This document shows positions 62,612 through 64,000 of a stretch of 64,000 nt of DNA, piece by piece. The stretch is from Alloascoidea africana. Lineage: Eukaryota > Ascomycota > Alloascoideomycetes > Alloascoideales > Alloascoideaceae. How positions within the stretch are numbered: the stretch's first letter is position 1; each line of letters begins with the position of its first letter. The position numbers and the translations under genes were made by a program. The stretch lies in contig JAKTTT010000006.1 in NCBI GenBank assembly GCA_030581615.1, positions 432,145-496,144 on the forward strand, written 5' to 3'. The notes under the pieces were generated by a model. That model was not told where the DNA came from. It was given only the letters and a program-made list of their open reading frames with translations, and ran no database searches.

Positions 62612-63772
62612 TTTGTGGATTGTCTTATCCACTTTGAACTCACAAGTTGAAGCTGGTCTTTTTGTTTCACTTTTCCTCCCCTCTTCACTTGTTTTATTCC
62701 GCTTAAGACAGAGAATATTGATGACTGATAGACATTGTTGTGATTCCTAATTGACCTCTATTGCAATGATCATGAATTATTACTATTACTATTTTTTTTT
62801 TCGCGAAACCAGCTCTTTTTATCTCCCCCTTTCTATTTTTCTTTTTCAAATTCTATATCTCACATTTTTGTTTTGCTTCTATATTTTTGCTTCACTTTTT
62901 TTTTTTCTTTTTTTTTTTTTCTTAATTTTTTTTTCTCTCTAACCGACTTTCAGAGTACAACCTCTGGAACTAGAGTGTCTTAATGAGACTGATGAAATGT
63001 GAGAACTTATTGGGTATAATGGTTATAAGTTTCGAATAACGTTAAAGAAGGTGTTTTGCATCATAAGAAAAAACGGTGGATTGGATCAATATGGGAAATC
63101 GTTATAAGTAGTTCTTGTTTTAGTTTTTTTTTCCTTTTTTTTTTCTTTCTTCTTAATATCTTTACTCCTCTTAGTTTGGCTTTTCGTTATATTTCATCTA
63201 TCTTGCCACAATTATTTGCTTTATGTAATTCTTTAGAGCAGCAGTATAACTCAAATATCAAAAAATATTTTTTTTGAGTAACCTACAAAACGTAGCACTT
63301 TGGCCAACCCCGAATAGAAAACCTGTGACTATGTACCAATTAGGAAGCCTGCATGATTTGTTGCGTTCCCCCTTCACTCAATAATACCGGGTAACCTCAC
63401 CGAACGGCCAGCCCGGTCCCACGGGCCAGAGGATGCTGGTACACATCGGGCAGGCCACTCTGCCCGGGCCTATGTGCTTTAATGATTGAATGATCGGTGT
63501 TGGAGGTCATACCGAATTTTGGTGCTCGGTGGTTGGTATAGACCAGCCATCAGTACTGAGCCTATATTATAGTGATCTGAACAAGCGTGACGCTACTCTC
63601 CTTTGCCCTGCATATCGTAAAAACCTTCAGCCCAGCTTCTCTTCTGGTACACAGTTAAACTTGAATCAACAATGAACACAGAAATAACCACGAATTCAGC
63701 AGATGTTGAAATTTTAACAGAAATTCAGAATCAACAAAATTTATTCAATTTTGGGTCACATTTGAAAGGGAA
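62612..63772. other. intergenic region with long T-rich tracts and GC-rich hairpins
   Basis: About 1.1 kb. Dense poly-T runs at ~62788-62940 and ~63125-63160 make low-complexity ORFs that are not credible. A GC-rich block at 63390-63476 contains two hairpins (listed separately). A short ORF from 63672 overlaps the next gene's start. Confidence 0.5.
63411..63476. other. pair of GC-rich hairpins
   Basis: First hairpin GCCCG/CGGGC (63411-63426, six-base loop). Second CGGGCA/TGCCCG around 63447-63466, extended by CACAT/ATGTG outside. They stand out from the AT-rich flanks. Possible roles are a structured RNA, a leader element or a factor-binding palindrome. Confidence 0.5.
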
Positions 63773-64000
63773 ATGTTGGGCATCGACCCCCATTCTCTCA
63801 GCAAAGAGGAACTGGTGAAAGAGTTCCTCAATGCACAACAATCTGTGAGAGCATTTATGTGCTTGATTAAAAAGGCAATGCGATTCCCCAATGAAGATGA
63901 CTCAGAAGGCCACTCTGACATGGACTGCATCCCTGTGCCCGATATCGACTTGCAAGAAGGTTCTTTGGAAGGCATAGAGATTGCAAACATTACCAACACC
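63773..64000 (+). CDS. N-terminal part of an unidentified protein (cut by right edge)
   Basis: Open from the ATG at 63773 to the window end, 76 codons. It begins MLGIDPHSLSKEELVKEFL and includes RAFMCLIKKAMRFPNEDDSEG and an acidic stretch. Composition is that of an ordinary soluble protein, with a helical start and varied codons. An overlapping 48-codon ORF (63672-63818, MNTEITTNSADVE) in another frame ends inside it. It could be an upstream ORF or reflect a frameshift. The family is not recognisable from this fragment. Confidence 0.5.
   Translation, partial: MLGIDPHSLSKEELVKEFLNAQQSVRAFMCLIKKAMRFPNEDDSEGHSDMDCIPVPDIDLQEGSLEGIEIANITNT

Noticed and set aside
62751-63277. Phe/Leu-rich ORFs in T tracts
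   Set aside because: Poly-T low complexity translates as Phe runs; there is no real protein character.

Overview
The window looks like a budding-yeast (Saccharomycotina) chromosome. It is moderately AT-rich, with mostly short intergenic gaps and protein genes that match yeast families: CFD1, GDI1, ATG1, ISW1, DUN1, SIP5, MSM1, YIA6, PFK1 and a DOA4-type protease. CTG falls on conserved leucines (exon 3 of GDI1; the GLD motif of PFK1), so CTG appears to be read as Leu, which argues against a CUG-Ser or CUG-Ala lineage. Genus and species cannot be fixed by eye. Two features point away from the intron-poor S. cerevisiae type. First, nine genes carry about 15 short spliceosomal introns (mostly 58-130 nt; GTAAGT/GTATGT-like donors, YTAAC-like branch sites). 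Several exons are very small: 6 nt in GDI1, 17 nt in the GTS1-like ArfGAP, 21 nt in ISW1, and a 12-nt first exon in SF3b14. Second, the splicing factor SF3b14/p14, which S. cerevisiae lacks, and a CWC22 with a long RS tail are both present.

Layout. 1-19 kb: the 3' end of an unknown gene, a mitochondrial PPR protein, a SET-domain methyltransferase, a spliced 1579-residue acidic nuclear-type protein with two SUMO-interaction-like motifs, a decayed ORF cluster, an MFS sugar porter, CWC22 and an Msn2/4-like zinc-finger factor. 19.7-20.4 kb: SF3b14 and tRNA-Gly(GCC). 20.8-24.9 kb: a graveyard of broken LTR retroelements, including a Ty3/gypsy copy with a 367-bp LTR and tRNA primer-binding site, joined tail-to-tail to a second inverted integrase fragment, plus gag-like remnants and inverted leaders. 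26-34.7 kb: a mitochondrial NAD+ carrier, the Fe-S scaffold CFD1, a small spliced membrane protein, SIP5 and a thiol peroxidase. 34.8-44 kb: ISW1, a 54-bp inverted repeat, DUN1 and mitochondrial MetRS. 44-64 kb: PFK1, a GPI wall protein, a DOA4-like deubiquitinase, a two-domain ABC ATPase, GDI1, the GTS1-like ArfGAP, ATG1 and a gene cut by the right edge.

The genes are individually transcribed and dispersed; I see no operon-like or biosynthetic cluster. Shared themes are trafficking and autophagy (GDI1, ArfGAP, DOA4, ATG1 within 53-63 kb), mitochondrial function (PPR, YIA6, MSM1) and splicing (CWC22, SF3b14). I found no CRISPR array, rRNA or obvious defence system. The most unusual content is the exon architecture and the repeat structures.
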